Assembly: GCA_018814245.1 (NCBI GenBank)
Contig: JAHIZN010000099.1
Span: forward strand, 1 to 18,667
Length of the DNA: 18,667 nt
Source of the DNA: a bacterium
GTDB taxonomy: Bacteria > UBA9089 > CG2-30-40-21
Direction of reading: 5' to 3'
A model generated the notes under the pieces. It worked only from the letters and a program-made list of their open reading frames with translations, was not told where the DNA came from and made no database searches. Each line of letters begins with the position of its first letter. Within the stretch, counting starts at the first letter, position 1. Of this stretch, positions 7,376-14,202 are shown piece after piece. Both the position numbers and the translations under genes were made by a program.

Positions 7376-8236
7376 CTACTGATAGCTGGTAGTAGACAAT
7401 AGTCTGTCCACTTCATGCGATTTTTGCAGATAATTTTCTCTGCTTACTACTTTCTTACCGGTTTCCTGTTCCAGTTTTTTTCGCGCCACTCCAGCGACAT
7501 TACCGCCACGCCGTGAGACTTCGCGATTTTCTTCAAAACCATTGGGATGTTCCACTTTCGTAATCTGCGTTGTAGACGCTTCACCAAGCATAGAAAAGAT
7601 AAGCTCAAGGTCAGTCATATGATCTCTAAGATTCTGCCTCTTTAACCCTTTAAGTTCTTTATATTGACTCGGTGTCAGTCCAAAGGCGGCTTTGGATATT
7701 TCCGCAGTCAGGATTTCATATTCTTTGTTTTCTTCAACGCCGTGTTTTTTCCATTCATCGGTAAGCTCCTCGCGGATAGCAATCCCACGCATGCGTTTTT
7801 CGATCCAATCGTCACTATACCCTTTAGCTTTATATAAAGCCCGCGTTCTTTTTGTTGCCAACTCCGGATCGTCAATCTCCTGCACTCGCTCATAACCAAC
7901 CTTTGCCAGCCACAGCTTAAACGGTTCGGCCTTGGGCGAGGGGATTGTCTGAATAATGCGAAATATCGTTTCTGTGTTTGCACAATCTGTCTCTCTCATT
8001 TTTCCATCAGGAGCTTGTAATTTCAACTGTCCGATTTTTTCGGACACTTCAGAATATCCCTCATTTATCAGTTTTTTCTTAAGATCATTCCAATATTTTC
8101 TCGACCTTTCTGTGTCGGTCAATGCTTTAACAATATCAATAACGGAAAACCACCATTCATTATTGTGAATGGTTTTTCGTATCTCCTTGCTTCTGAAAAC
8201 CGCTATCTTAGTTGAAGGAGTCAACTCATTTCCCAT
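7376..8236 (-). CDS. DinD / BRO-N family (phage antirepressor-like) protein
   Basis: 286-residue protein of the BRO-N/DinD family (DNA damage-inducible protein D-like). Residues about 10-120 form the Bro-N domain: KIAVFRSKEIRKTIHNNEWW, FSVIDIVKALTD, KYWNDLKKKL, then TIPSPKAEPFKLWLAKVG. The second part (YERVQEIDDPELA, GYSDDWIEKRMRGI, GLTPSQYKELKGLKRQNLRD) is the conserved C-terminal region of this family. The tail carries GGNVAGVARKKLEQETGKKV. The start has GGAG 8 nt upstream and overlaps the end of the broken DUF2283-like gene by 16 nt. It sits between the operon promoter and atpA, with about 100 nt of unassigned DNA before atpA. The family is common as a single gene in mobile regions and its biochemical role is poorly known. 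Family call firm; function not assigned. Confidence 0.85.
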   Translation of the reverse strand: MGNELTPSTKIAVFRSKEIRKTIHNNEWWFSVIDIVKALTDTERSRKYWNDLKKKLINEGYSEVSEKIGQLKLQAPDGKMRETDCANTETIFRIIQTIPSPKAEPFKLWLAKVGYERVQEIDDPELATKRTRALYKAKGYSDDWIEKRMRGIAIREELTDEWKKHGVEENKEYEILTAEISKAAFGLTPSQYKELKGLKRQNLRDHMTDLELIFSMLGEASTTQITKVEHPNGFEENREVSRRGGNVAGVARKKLEQETGKKVVSRENYLQKSHEVDRLLSTTSYQ

Positions 8237-8502
8237 ATCAATTTCTCCAAAAACTTAAATTTTTCACTCTTTGCCCAATCAATAAACGCCTCGTTCTTCC
8301 CATCTTTCCGAATCAATATATCGTCATCAGTTTCAATCGTCGTCGTAGCTCGTTGGGGTTTACGGAAATTCATATAAAGTACAGCAACTTCTCTATCATG
8401 GTTCAGTCACATATTTTGCGTTGGTAATTTCAGCATATCGGTTGCTACTGTAACACAGTTGGTAATGAAATCTGTCGTTTTCATGGTTGTTATTGTTGCC
8501 AT
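8221..8502 (-). pseudogene. DUF2283-like small gene interrupted by an in-frame TGA
   Basis: Reading from ATG 8502 (GGGAG ribosome site 7 nt upstream) gives 31 codons ending in LKLPTQNM, then a TGA at 8407-8409. The same frame continues with LNHDREVAVLYMNFRKPQRA and TTTIETDDDILIRKDGKNEA, stopping at 8221. The downstream part resembles DUF2283 proteins (D-x-E-A-D-x-L-Y-I-x-F ... DDDI-x-x-R). Family members usually have an aromatic residue, often Trp, where the TGA sits, so a TGG-to-TGA change is the simplest explanation. The far C-terminus (FIDWAKSEKFKFLEKLIWEMS shortened: FIDWAKSEKF onward) does not match the family, which suggests further decay or replacement. TGA is a normal stop elsewhere in the window, so recoding is unlikely. 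Confidence 0.6.
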
Positions 8503-8581
8503 ATAATTTCTCCCTCTGGTTTAGTATCAAGCAAATAAGCAGTAATTACAAATCCAACTACCTGACACCTGAATACCTATG

Positions 8582-8610
8582 ATTATACACCATTATATCA
8601 AAATTTGCAA
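8582..8610 (-). promoter_or_regulatory. Sigma-70-type promoter for the leftward operon
   Basis: Reading leftward, TTGCAA (8605-8610), a 17-nt spacer, and TATAAT (8582-8587). The -10 box is perfect and the spacing optimal. It lies about 80 nt before the ATG of the DUF2283-like pseudogene, and no comparably clear promoter was seen between there and atpA. It would therefore drive dinD, atpA, the AAA/TOPRIM pair, atpB and atpD. Confidence 0.65.
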
Positions 8611-8642
8611 TAATAATTCTATGGACAAATAAATATTTTTTA

Positions 8643-8671
8643 TTGACATATAAGAATATTTTTGGTATCAT
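8643..8671 (+). promoter_or_regulatory. Sigma-70-type promoter for atpH-atpI
   Basis: TTGACA (8643-8648), a 17-nt spacer, and TATCAT (8666-8671), in a very AT-rich region, about 48 nt before the atpH ATG. The -35 box is perfect. It is divergent from the leftward promoter at 8582-8610, with the two -35 boxes 32 nt apart, so a single regulator could act on both arms. Confidence 0.65.
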
Positions 8672-8718
8672 GTATGTAGAAATTGTTAAAATAGTTAATA
8701 ACTGTCAGGAGTAATATT

Positions 8719-9033
8719 ATGTCTATGGTTGAATTATTAAAAACAGTACATCAGTCGGAACAAGAAAGCCAGCAGCTTGTGGCTGAGGCACATAAAGAGG
8801 CACAAATGATACTGGCTGAGGCAGAGGGAAAAAAACAGGGGTTCCATGATGAGGTTAAAAAACAAGTTCAGGAAATGGAAAAAAAGCTTGCTGAAGATGT
8901 GAGGGCAGAGACAGAAACTTACATATCTGCCTTAAAGCAAGAAAACAAGATACTGGTTCAGGGAATTCGGGAAAATGCCGCACAAAATATGGATGCAGCG
9001 GTAAGATTTATTGTAAATAGGGTGGCATCTTAG
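8719..9033 (+). CDS. atpH: V-type ATP synthase subunit H (peripheral stalk, coiled coil)
   Basis: 104-residue, almost entirely helical and charged protein (Glu/Lys/Gln-rich, no Pro, no membrane segment) matching the small peripheral-stalk subunit of V/A-type ATPases (called H, AhaH or G). In the complex it pairs with subunit E to form the stator. The stretch EQESQQLVAEAHKEAQMILA, with its heptad-like Ala/Leu spacing, and the C-terminal AVRFIVNRVAS tail are typical. The start has AGGAG 8 nt upstream; a second ATG two codons in is possible. It precedes atpI, as in many bacterial operons. Small coiled-coil proteins are hard to assign by sequence alone; the context decides the call. Its partner subunit E is not in the window. 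Confidence 0.8.
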   Translation: MSMVELLKTVHQSEQESQQLVAEAHKEAQMILAEAEGKKQGFHDEVKKQVQEMEKKLAEDVRAETETYISALKQENKILVQGIRENAAQNMDAAVRFIVNRVAS

Positions 9034-9059
9034 TAAGCATTCAGTTGGCAGAGGAAGCA

Positions 9060-9085
9060 GAATCTCGAATCGCAATTCGAGATTC
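9060..9085. repeat. Perfect 26-nt hairpin between atpH and atpI
   Basis: GAATCTCGAA (9060-9069), loop TCGCAA, TTCGAGATTC (9076-9085): a perfect 10-bp stem. There is no T-run after it, so it is not an intrinsic terminator. It lies in the 89-nt atpH-atpI gap, 37 nt before the atpI ATG, and could act as an mRNA processing or stability site. It may equally be another dispersed palindrome. Confidence 0.75.
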
Positions 9086-9122
9086 AAAATCACTGCTGAC
9101 CGCTTCTTTATGGAGTAAAATC

Positions 9123-11138
9123 ATGGCTATTAGTCAAATGAAAAAATTTCAGCTTTCAGGATACGGTCCATTAAAGGAAAGGGTAATCGAAACCCTGATA
9201 GACTTGGGTTGTGTACATATCTCTGATGCCTTGGAGGAATTGGTAGGGGCAGACCTATGTGTCTGCCCTGATAAGCAGAAGACAGAATCCATAGTCTCAA
9301 ACACAGCATTTTCAGGCATTCAAAAAAGCAACCTTGAAAAAAGTTTGAGTCAATTAGAGTATGTTATCAATTTCACAGCCAATTACTCAAGTAGGGCTAA
9401 AGGTCTATCAGCCTTGCTTTCCCCCGAAAAGTTGACGCTGTCCATCAAAGAAGTAGAAAAAATCAGACAGGAGACAGATATCAGTCAAATCTATTCCCAG
9501 TGTCTTGAGCTGGAAAACAGAATGGTTGGATTGCAATTGGAAAGATCTAAGAAACAAGACTTATTGGTTGAGTTGTCTCCATGGCAGAATTTTGATGCTG
9601 CCTTACAGGATTTACAAGACACAAGGATGACTACAAACCAATTAATTATAGCCAAGAAAGAATTACTGCCCCAAATCAAGGAAGAGCTTCGTAACTCAAC
9701 AACAAGCTTTGAGTTACAAATAATAAACGAAACCCGTAATACAGTTTATCTTTTTTTGCTGATGTTAAGGGATGATGCCTCCCAAATACTTGCCATTCTC
9801 AACCATCATGGGTGTAAGGCAATCAGGTTTGAGGATATTGTTGACAGACCATCTGAGGTAACAAGACAAATACAAATAGAACTTTCTGTAATAGATGGGG
9901 AAGAGCTTAAAATAAAAAAGGCATGTTTTGATCTGACTAATAATGAGCGGAACAAAGCCCTTGTTTTACATGACCTTGTTCTTGAGAACATTCAGAAGAG
10001 GCATGTTGAGGCTAAATTTGCTCATACCAAACAGGTCTTTTTTATTAATGGCTGGATTCGGGCAAGGGATGAGATGGTTATTAGAAGAGAATTGGATGAA
10101 ATATCACCAGAATTAGAAATTACCACTATTCTCCCTAAAAAAGATGAACAGCCGCCAATTGCATTGGAGAATAATTCTTGCGTTTCCCCTTTTGAATTTG
10201 TAACCACACTCTATGGCAGACCCAATTACCATGAATTTGACCCAACACCATTCTTTGTCCCATTCTTCGTCATATTCTTTGGGTGTTGCATTACAGATGC
10301 AGGCTATGGAATGATATTGACTGCTATTTCTCTTTTTCTTCTAAAGAGGTTTAAGCCAACAGGGGGTGGGGCAAGTTTAGTAAAAATAATTATGTGGAGC
10401 GGAATATCGACCATAGTTATTGGAGCATTGACCGGCGGCTGGTTTGGAATTGAGATAGCTGTCTTACCTCAACTGCTTCAAAAAATAGTTGTCATCAACC
10501 CAATAGAAAACCCTCTGAATATGCTGAAGCTGGCTCTGGGACTTGGGATTATTCAGATATTTACAGGCATTATAATTAAAGCCTGTAATAATATTCGTAA
10601 TAAAAGATTCATAGATGCCCTGTTAGATCAGGCATTATGGCTCACCCTCCTTGTTTTACTTCTGCCTATGGGATATAGCTTTATCCTTGGCGGCAAGGTA
10701 TGTCCAGAGATAGCCGCAGCAGCAAGTAAGGGGGCACCTATTGCCGCCATTGCCCTTGTCCTGACCCAGGGCAGGGCGAATAAGAGTATCTTTGGAAAGT
10801 TGTTTGGCGGGGTTATCAGCCTATATAATGTGGTTGGCTATTTTGGTGATACACTTTCTTATGCCCGCTTGCTTGCATTGGGTCTTGCTACAAGTGCAAT
10901 TGCCATGATCATTAATGGAGTGGCAAAGATGACTACAGAGATACCGTATCTTGGATATGTTTTTGCCGGACTTATCCTTATCGGTGGACATACCTTTAAT
11001 ATTGTTATCAATACCCTTGGCGGGTTTGTGCATTCAAGCAGACTGCAATTTTTAGAATATTTCTCAAAGTTTTTTGAGGGTGGCGGGAAGGAGTTTCAGC
11101 CCTTTGAAAGAAGGAATAAGTACATAGATTACTGCTAA
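9123..11138 (+). CDS. atpI: V-type ATP synthase subunit I (membrane stator), with an in-frame inserted palindromic element
   Basis: Membrane stator subunit (a/I/Vph1 family) of the V/A-type ATPase; it carries the ion half-channels next to the c-ring. The first roughly 370 residues are a cytoplasmic coiled-coil arm. The C-terminal half has about seven membrane segments beginning near EFDPTPFFVPFFVIFFGCC. SYARLLALGLATSAIAMIIN holds the Arg expected to interact with the c-ring carboxylate, and NTLGGFVHSSRLQFLEYFSK is the conserved end. I choose ATG 9123 (GGAG, 7 nt spacing; about 671 residues) over an upstream TTG at 9045. Residues 41-55 (VGADLCVCPDKQKTE) are an in-frame copy of the repeat found in atpB, within the N-terminal globular part. 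The c-ring gene (K), usually next to I, is not downstream; a convergent surface-protein gene is. Confidence 0.95.
   Translation: MAISQMKKFQLSGYGPLKERVIETLIDLGCVHISDALEELVGADLCVCPDKQKTESIVSNTAFSGIQKSNLEKSLSQLEYVINFTANYSSRAKGLSALLSPEKLTLSIKEVEKIRQETDISQIYSQCLELENRMVGLQLERSKKQDLLVELSPWQNFDAALQDLQDTRMTTNQLIIAKKELLPQIKEELRNSTTSFELQIINETRNTVYLFLLMLRDDASQILAILNHHGCKAIRFEDIVDRPSEVTRQIQIELSVIDGEELKIKKACFDLTNNERNKALVLHDLVLENIQKRHVEAKFAHTKQVFFINGWIRARDEMVIRRELDEISPELEITTILPKKDEQPPIALENNSCVSPFEFVTTLYGRPNYHEFDPTPFFVPFFVIFFGCCITDAGYGMILTAISLFLLKRFKPTGGGASLVKIIMWSGISTIVIGALTGGWFGIEIAVLPQLLQKIVVINPIENPLNMLKLALGLGIIQIFTGIIIKACNNIRNKRFIDALLDQALWLTLLVLLLPMGYSFILGGKVCPEIAAAASKGAPIAAIALVLTQGRANKSIFGKLFGGVISLYNVVGYFGDTLSYARLLALGLATSAIAMIINGVAKMTTEIPYLGYVFAGLILIGGHTFNIVINTLGGFVHSSRLQFLEYFSKFFEGGGKEFQPFERRNKYIDYC
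9242..9287 (+). repeat. Palindromic element inside atpI (copy 2)
   Basis: The same 46-nt element as at 3199-3244 (44 of 46 identical), with the palindromic core GGGCAGAC-CTATGT-GTCTGCCC intact. It is translated in the same frame as in atpB, giving VGADLCVCPDKQKTE. Similarity to atpB stops at both edges, so this is an element rather than shared protein ancestry. Confidence 0.9.
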
Positions 11139-11200
11139 TCCCATGCCATCTTTTTTATACGGAACCCTCACATTTCCGCCAACCATTATTTAACCCATAC

Positions 11201-12625
11201 CTATTCAATCACGATTATTTCCCTGCTGCTTGTCCATACCTTGCCATTTTTATCAGTGATACTTAAGGTACAGAAATAACTGCCTGCTGAAGACATATTG
11301 CCGGATTTATTTCTGCCATCCCAGATCAGGGTTTCAAGCGGCATTCCACTTGCGGCAAATACATTTATCACATGATCATCTCTGTCAATAATCCTTAATT
11401 CCCATCCATTTATTTGTGTCTGAATAATTGCCCGCAGAATAAGGGAAACGCTGTCCATCGTACCATCCCCATCCGGGGTAAAGACCCTTGTATTGAGGAA
11501 GATGAAGACGCAGCACAGCTGCAAAGGTTCTGGTTCATATGATGTTGTCTTTCTGGCTATTTCTTTCACTGGTGTTGGTGATATGACTGGCTTTGTCATG
11601 ACAGACATCACCTTAGGCTTATCAGGAACAACTGTTTTTTCCTCTGATAAGGCTGAAGGCTGAATTGCAGATACAACAGGTTTCTCCTCTGTTATTTTCT
11701 CCGCGCCCTCCGCGTCTCCGCGTGAGACCTCTGCCACCCCACCAAAGCATCGAGTTATTGCCATTCTATGGGTTAATCCCAAATCATCAAAGCTGGTAAA
11801 GGCATAATCAAGACGATAATCACGAAACACAACCCCCAGTCCGGAACTCAATCCCTGTTTACACTGCCCCATTTTTGCCCCAACCCTGGCCATCACCCAG
11901 TTGGCATAATTATACTCTGCCCCAAGGCTCAAGGATGGGTCATTGTTTATAGGCTTGTCAATATCACCGGCAAAGGTCAGTGAGTCATTTTCAGTAACCA
12001 ATTTATACCCGATCCCAGCCTTGAAATTTAGTGGTGAGGGGGAGGATTCAGAGATAAATTTTATCTTGGTGCCAAGGTTTTGAATGGCGGCGCCAAGGAA
12101 AAGATTATCATTAGTATATTTTGAACCAATGTCCAGACCCACAGAGGCAGCGGTCTCATCCTTTAGTTGGCGATGGATAACCTTTGGGGTCAATCCCCAT
12201 GAAAGCTTACCCATTCGAGAGGCATAACTGAGAGAAAAACAAGCATCATGATTACTGAATTTGCCTGTTTCCTGTGCCTGGCGATTGCGAGCCATGTCCT
12301 GGGCATGTAAGAAGATAAGGCTCACGCCCAGACTCTTATCTTCATCAATTGGTTTGGCAAAGGATAGATATTCGCTGGCGATATCAGCCAGCCACTGGGT
12401 ATGCATGAATGATAACTCCTGCCTTTTTATCCCGCATAATCCGGCAGGATTCCAGTAGTTGCTGCTCGCATCATCAGCTACGGCACAAAATGCCCCACCC
12501 ATTCCTGTTGCCCTGGCACCCATGCCAATATTCAAAAAGGCATTGCCAGTAACACCCGGGTCATCTGCGTGAGCAGTTGAGGCTAATGTTAAGATTGTCA
12601 ATACAGTTAGTTTTAATTTATTCAT
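11201..12625 (-). CDS. PorV-like outer-membrane beta-barrel with C-terminal FlgD-like Ig domain
   Basis: Secreted protein of about 474 residues. A Sec signal peptide (MNKLKLTVLTILTLASTAHA) is followed by the PorV/UPF0164 hallmark FLNIGMGARATGMGGAF and SSNYWNPAGL. The rest of the N-terminal two thirds is an outer-membrane barrel of alternating strands. A Pro/Lys/Glu/Val-rich linker (about 295-350) leads to a C-terminal FlgD-like/gliding-associated Ig domain (VFTPDGDGTMDS ... LIWDGRNKSGNMSSAGSYF). PorV proteins are the outer-membrane shuttle of the type IX secretion system in Bacteroidota; relatives in other phyla are less well understood. I prefer ATG 12625 (GAGGTG, short spacing) over a GTG two codons upstream. 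The linker contains SRGDAEGAEK, encoded by a dispersed-repeat fragment. The gene converges on atpI and precedes, in its own region, several other surface-protein genes. Confidence 0.85.
   Translation of the reverse strand: MNKLKLTVLTILTLASTAHADDPGVTGNAFLNIGMGARATGMGGAFCAVADDASSNYWNPAGLCGIKRQELSFMHTQWLADIASEYLSFAKPIDEDKSLGVSLIFLHAQDMARNRQAQETGKFSNHDACFSLSYASRMGKLSWGLTPKVIHRQLKDETAASVGLDIGSKYTNDNLFLGAAIQNLGTKIKFISESSPSPLNFKAGIGYKLVTENDSLTFAGDIDKPINNDPSLSLGAEYNYANWVMARVGAKMGQCKQGLSSGLGVVFRDYRLDYAFTSFDDLGLTHRMAITRCFGGVAEVSRGDAEGAEKITEEKPVVSAIQPSALSEEKTVVPDKPKVMSVMTKPVISPTPVKEIARKTTSYEPEPLQLCCVFIFLNTRVFTPDGDGTMDSVSLILRAIIQTQINGWELRIIDRDDHVINVFAASGMPLETLIWDGRNKSGNMSSAGSYFCTLSITDKNGKVWTSSREIIVIE
11696..11725 (-). 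repeat. In-frame fragment of the CACAGAG/GCGGAG-type repeat in the PorV-like gene
   Basis: On the minus strand TCACGCGGAGACGCGGAG is followed by GGCGCGGAGAA, a tandem of a roughly 8-nt unit translated as SRGDAEGAEK. The order of blocks (TCAC, three GAG-ended units, then ATAACAGA) resembles the right arm of the 1574-1654 element with A-to-G differences, so I think both belong to one family. It is more GC-rich than the surrounding gene. Confidence 0.55.
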
Positions 12626-12646
12626 TTTCACCTCGACACTTAGTAG

Positions 12647-12776
12647 AATTATAAATTATGAATTATGAATTATGAATGAAGGAATAAACAAATAACAGAG
12701 GTGCTGTCTCCACAAGGTACATGGGTTTCCTTCCTTCTCCATAATTAATAATTCATAATTAATAATTCATAATTAT
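12647..12776. repeat. Facing AT-rich inverted repeats between two surface-protein genes
   Basis: A left tract of repeated AATTATGAATTATGAATT units (12647-12680) is mirrored by ATAATTAATAATTCATAATT units (12741-12776), separated by about 60 nt of unique sequence. The right arm overlaps the stop codon of the gene ending at 12773. The pair could fold into a long weak hairpin and occupies the whole gap. Confidence 0.7.
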
Positions 12777-14170
12777 CTTATCACCGTCATCTTGCCCACT
12801 TTCCTTTGTGCCTTCATCTTCACCATATAAATATACATGCCACTTGAGACCGTATCCCCATTTTCATTCTGACCATTCCAGATACATACACCGTTCTGTG
12901 CTGTTAATGTTTGGACAAGCTCACCATCTAAGGTGTATATTTCAACAATTACGCCTTCATCCATGGGTAATGGACCAAAGGTCATGTAGTTGTCTGTGGT
13001 CATGTCAAATGGGTTGGGGTAGTTTACCACCTCTGAGATACCAGCTACCTTTGGGGTATAGGCTAATATAGAATAATACGAGAAATGATCCACAGTAGCC
13101 ACGACCCTGTTTGCCTCTGGTTCAACCCATGAGTCTGGAATTATCTCAAAACGATGAGTTTGCTCATTTAATCTGAATATCCGCAAGGTAGTTTCAGGGA
13201 TGGTTGTACCATCAACAAAACCGTCCTGATTATTATCCGGGTATGCAATGCTTATGGTTATCTTCTCCTTGAATTGTTTAACAACCTGATTACTGGTACC
13301 AACAGCCTTGAATTCATAGGTTACTGTTCCTGGTATTGGCTGCATGGAAGGATCAGCTATTGCCGCAATCATGCCCGTGGATACAACTGATGTTGTTGCC
13401 ACCGGGGTTATGCTTACAAAAACATCTTCAGGCAGCACAGATGGCGGAATCATCACCACTGCCGCATTATCCTGAGATTTTACCTCTCCCCAATGCTTCT
13501 CCTCGATTAATTGACCAGGTGGTGGCATGATGTTAATAACCACCACATCCTGCCGTGTATCTGCATCCTGTCCCTGGGGCCAGCCGTCTCCGATAGTATG
13601 GGTATGAAAATATGAGTCCGTTGCAGTTACCTTAACCGTACAACTGCCTGTTATAGCACCTGTTGGCGGTATAGCCTTGAGATAAAAGGATCGTGTTTGG
13701 TTTGGGTTAATGTGGAGTGAAGAGATTGCGGCAGTACCCTGCTGGTTTTCAACAAACAAGGCTGTCCATGTGCCGCCATTGCCCACCAATAAGGCTGAGA
13801 GGTAAATATCATCTGCACCATTACCTGTATTTGTTATTCTGTAATGGTAATATACAGCATTGCTGCCGATGGATACATCCTGTATTTGACCTGTGGTATT
13901 TGTCATGCCTATTTCATACACCTGTCCAACGGTAAGGGTTGTCGGCAGGCAGGTGATTGCCTTGTTGTTATTATACCTGAGTACCACATCCCCTGGCTGA
14001 TTAACCCCATCAACGAACACAGCAGTACCATTATCCCCGCCATTGGTGATAGCTGTCCCACAAGGTGTAGGTTCAGCACACACCAATGGCGTAGAAATCA
14101 TGAGAACACTCCACAGACATGCCCCCATCAATATTAACTTGGGAATAATTAATAATCGCTGCAAATCCAT
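12773..14170 (-). CDS. Secreted surface protein with type-A (T9SS-like/FlgD-like) C-terminal domain
   Basis: About 466 residues with an N-terminal signal anchor (residues 1-31, ending in STPLVCA). Next is a module of about 210 residues (GDVVLRYNNNKAITC, TVGQVYEIG, YHYRITNTGNGADDIYLSAL) that resembles the one in the neighbouring gene at 14574. A ZU5-like segment (NAAVVMIPPSVLPEDVFVSI) follows, then an Asp/Asn-rich DNNQDGFVDGT loop that looks calcium-binding. The last roughly 85 residues (VVNYPNPF, VEIYTLDGELVQTL, IWNGQNENGDTVSSGMYIY, KVGKMTVIR) match type-A C-terminal sorting/FlgD-Ig domains. The start at ATG 14170 is 2 nt from GGAGG; a TTG at 14164 is better spaced (8 nt). Upstream open frame to 14320 runs through repeats and is not counted. 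Role: probably a secreted or cell-surface protein; ligand unknown. Confidence 0.8.
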   Translation of the reverse strand: MDLQRLLIIPKLILMGACLWSVLMISTPLVCAEPTPCGTAITNGGDNGTAVFVDGVNQPGDVVLRYNNNKAITCLPTTLTVGQVYEIGMTNTTGQIQDVSIGSNAVYYHYRITNTGNGADDIYLSALLVGNGGTWTALFVENQQGTAAISSLHINPNQTRSFYLKAIPPTGAITGSCTVKVTATDSYFHTHTIGDGWPQGQDADTRQDVVVINIMPPPGQLIEEKHWGEVKSQDNAAVVMIPPSVLPEDVFVSITPVATTSVVSTGMIAAIADPSMQPIPGTVTYEFKAVGTSNQVVKQFKEKITISIAYPDNNQDGFVDGTTIPETTLRIFRLNEQTHRFEIIPDSWVEPEANRVVATVDHFSYYSILAYTPKVAGISEVVNYPNPFDMTTDNYMTFGPLPMDEGVIVEIYTLDGELVQTLTAQNGVCIWNGQNENGDTVSSGMYIYMVKMKAQRKVGKMTVIR

Positions 14171-14202
14171 AACCTCCACGGGTCGTAACATTTGATTTGT
14201 AT

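Noticed and set aside
8407..8409. TGA read as tryptophan or selenocysteine (alternative code or recoding)
   Set aside because: TGG is used for Trp and TGA as a stop elsewhere in the window, and no selenocysteine-specific structure was seen.
9045..9122. A 26-codon TTG-started extension of subunit I
   Set aside because: It runs through the perfect hairpin, begins only 12 nt after the atpH stop without a good ribosome site, and ATG 9123 has a clear one.
11139..11200. Intrinsic terminator between atpI and the PorV-like gene
   Set aside because: Only a weak 5-bp CGGAA/TTCCG stem without a T-run is present.
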